A stretch of DNA of 64,000 bases from NCBI RefSeq assembly GCF_003966735.1, contig NZ_AP017378.1, positions 2,500,905 through 2,564,904 of the forward strand. The letters run 5' to 3'. Made by a program: the position numbers and the translations under genes. Below, in pieces: positions 63,572 to 64,000 of the stretch (position 1 is its first letter; each line of letters begins with the position of its first letter). The DNA is from Desulfovibrio ferrophilus. GTDB taxonomy: Bacteria; Desulfobacterota; Desulfovibrionia; Desulfovibrionales; Desulfovibrionaceae. Under the pieces are notes generated by a model that worked only from the letters and a program-made list of their open reading frames with translations, did no database searches and was not told the origin of the DNA.

Positions 63572-64000
63572 TTAAAATTTGTATCCGAGCTTCAGACCAA
63601 TCGTATCAAGCCCCTCATTACTTGAGGCCAGATTGGCGTTGGACACATGATCAACAACAAGCAAGACATTCATCCGCTCATTGAGCGCATAGCCCAAGGC
63701 AACTCCCAATCGGAACAACAGACTCGTCCCCAGAGATTTGCGATCACTTTCATCGGTATCCAACTTGCCGTCGTGCAATGCACCGCCGAACATACCCTCA
63801 ACGAAGAATCCACGCCCGAGCTGTCCATCCCAGGTCAGACCTGCATAGACCTGCGAAGTGTCCCCCGTGACATTCAAACTCCCTCCGATGTGCGGCCTGG
63901 GCGCACCAATAGCCTGCAAAAAAACAGGAGAAACAAAGAGCACCTCAGCATTCAAATCCGCTCCGGACTCCCTATTAAAGCTTACAAAAGGGACATCGTG
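63572..64000 (-). CDS. PagL-like lipid A 3-O-deacylase / acyloxyacyl hydrolase (5' partial)
   Basis: C-terminal part of an outer-membrane beta-barrel. The frame is open to the right edge of the window, so the N-terminus and signal peptide are missing. The end shows alternating strands and VVDHVSNANLASSNEGLDTIGLKLGYKF, with the catalytic His-Ser (HVSNA) and the terminal Phe of PagL enzymes. Such proteins remove an acyl chain from lipid A. The TTG at 63955 should not be taken as the start, because codons upstream continue the barrel sequence. Confidence 0.78.
   Translation of the reverse strand, partial: HDVPFVSFNRESGADLNAEVLFVSPVFLQAIGAPRPHIGGSLNVTGDTSQVYAGLTWDGQLGRGFFVEGMFGGALHDGKLDTDESDRKSLGTSLLFRLGVALGYALNERMNVLLVVDHVSNANLASSNEGLDTIGLKLGYKF

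Overview
The window looks like chromosome of a motile, anaerobic, sulfate-reducing deltaproteobacterium of the Desulfovibrio group. This is inference from content: rubrerythrin, a CX4C rubredoxin, many large sensor kinases with receiver proteins, a TauE/SafE exporter and SulP transporter, a FliA-type flagellin promoter, and a selenoprotein gene. Most genes are GC-rich. The clear exception is about 43.2-45.3 kb, which is AT-rich and probably acquired.

Layout. 0-10 kb: end of a GGDEF-EAL protein, a small glutaredoxin-like gene with two in-frame UGA codons (each followed by a SECIS-like hairpin), an MFS carrier, a glycosyltransferase-like protein, a Na/Pi cotransporter-PhoU protein and a tripartite hybrid kinase. 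10-21 kb: a signalling block with two kinase/regulator pairs, an NtrC-type activator and a sigma-54 promoter in front of a receiver-kinase-receiver-TauE/SafE-membrane protein-PEP-synthase-like run. 21-26 kb: NifX-like protein, two initiator tRNA genes, envelope enzymes, a LUD-domain protein and flagellin. 26.7-30.3 kb: rpmH-rnpA-yidD-yidC-jag. 30-37.6 kb: LysA-like decarboxylase, shikimate-kinase-like protein, Cys-cluster protein, lipoprotein, cNMP-binding regulator, FlxA-like protein, hemC, FmdB-like protein and gmhA. 37.9-43 kb: livKHMGF branched-chain amino acid importer. 43.2-45.3 kb: an AvcD-type deaminase (anti-phage family) plus a small unknown gene. 45.4-55.3 kb: rubredoxin, rubrerythrin, a Zn-ribbon/SulP/STAS/cNMP fusion, sigma-like protein, Hsp20, Lon-family protease, two YbjQ-type proteins and an M48 protease. 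55.3-64 kb: a giant hybrid kinase coupled to a GGDEF response regulator, GntR regulator, RarD-like permease, CgeB-like glycosyltransferase, tRNA-Thr and a partial PagL-like lipid A deacylase.

The two strongest unexpected signals are the double-UGA selenoprotein gene at 2659-2865 and a dispersed family of about 115-130 nt structured 3' ends. The latter sits directly after the stop codons of four unrelated genes (LUD-domain protein, FmdB-like, livF, rubrerythrin, with a diverged tandem copy after the last). These copies share core motifs, while their closing stems differ in sequence but still pair. All calls come from reading the sequence; no database search was possible.
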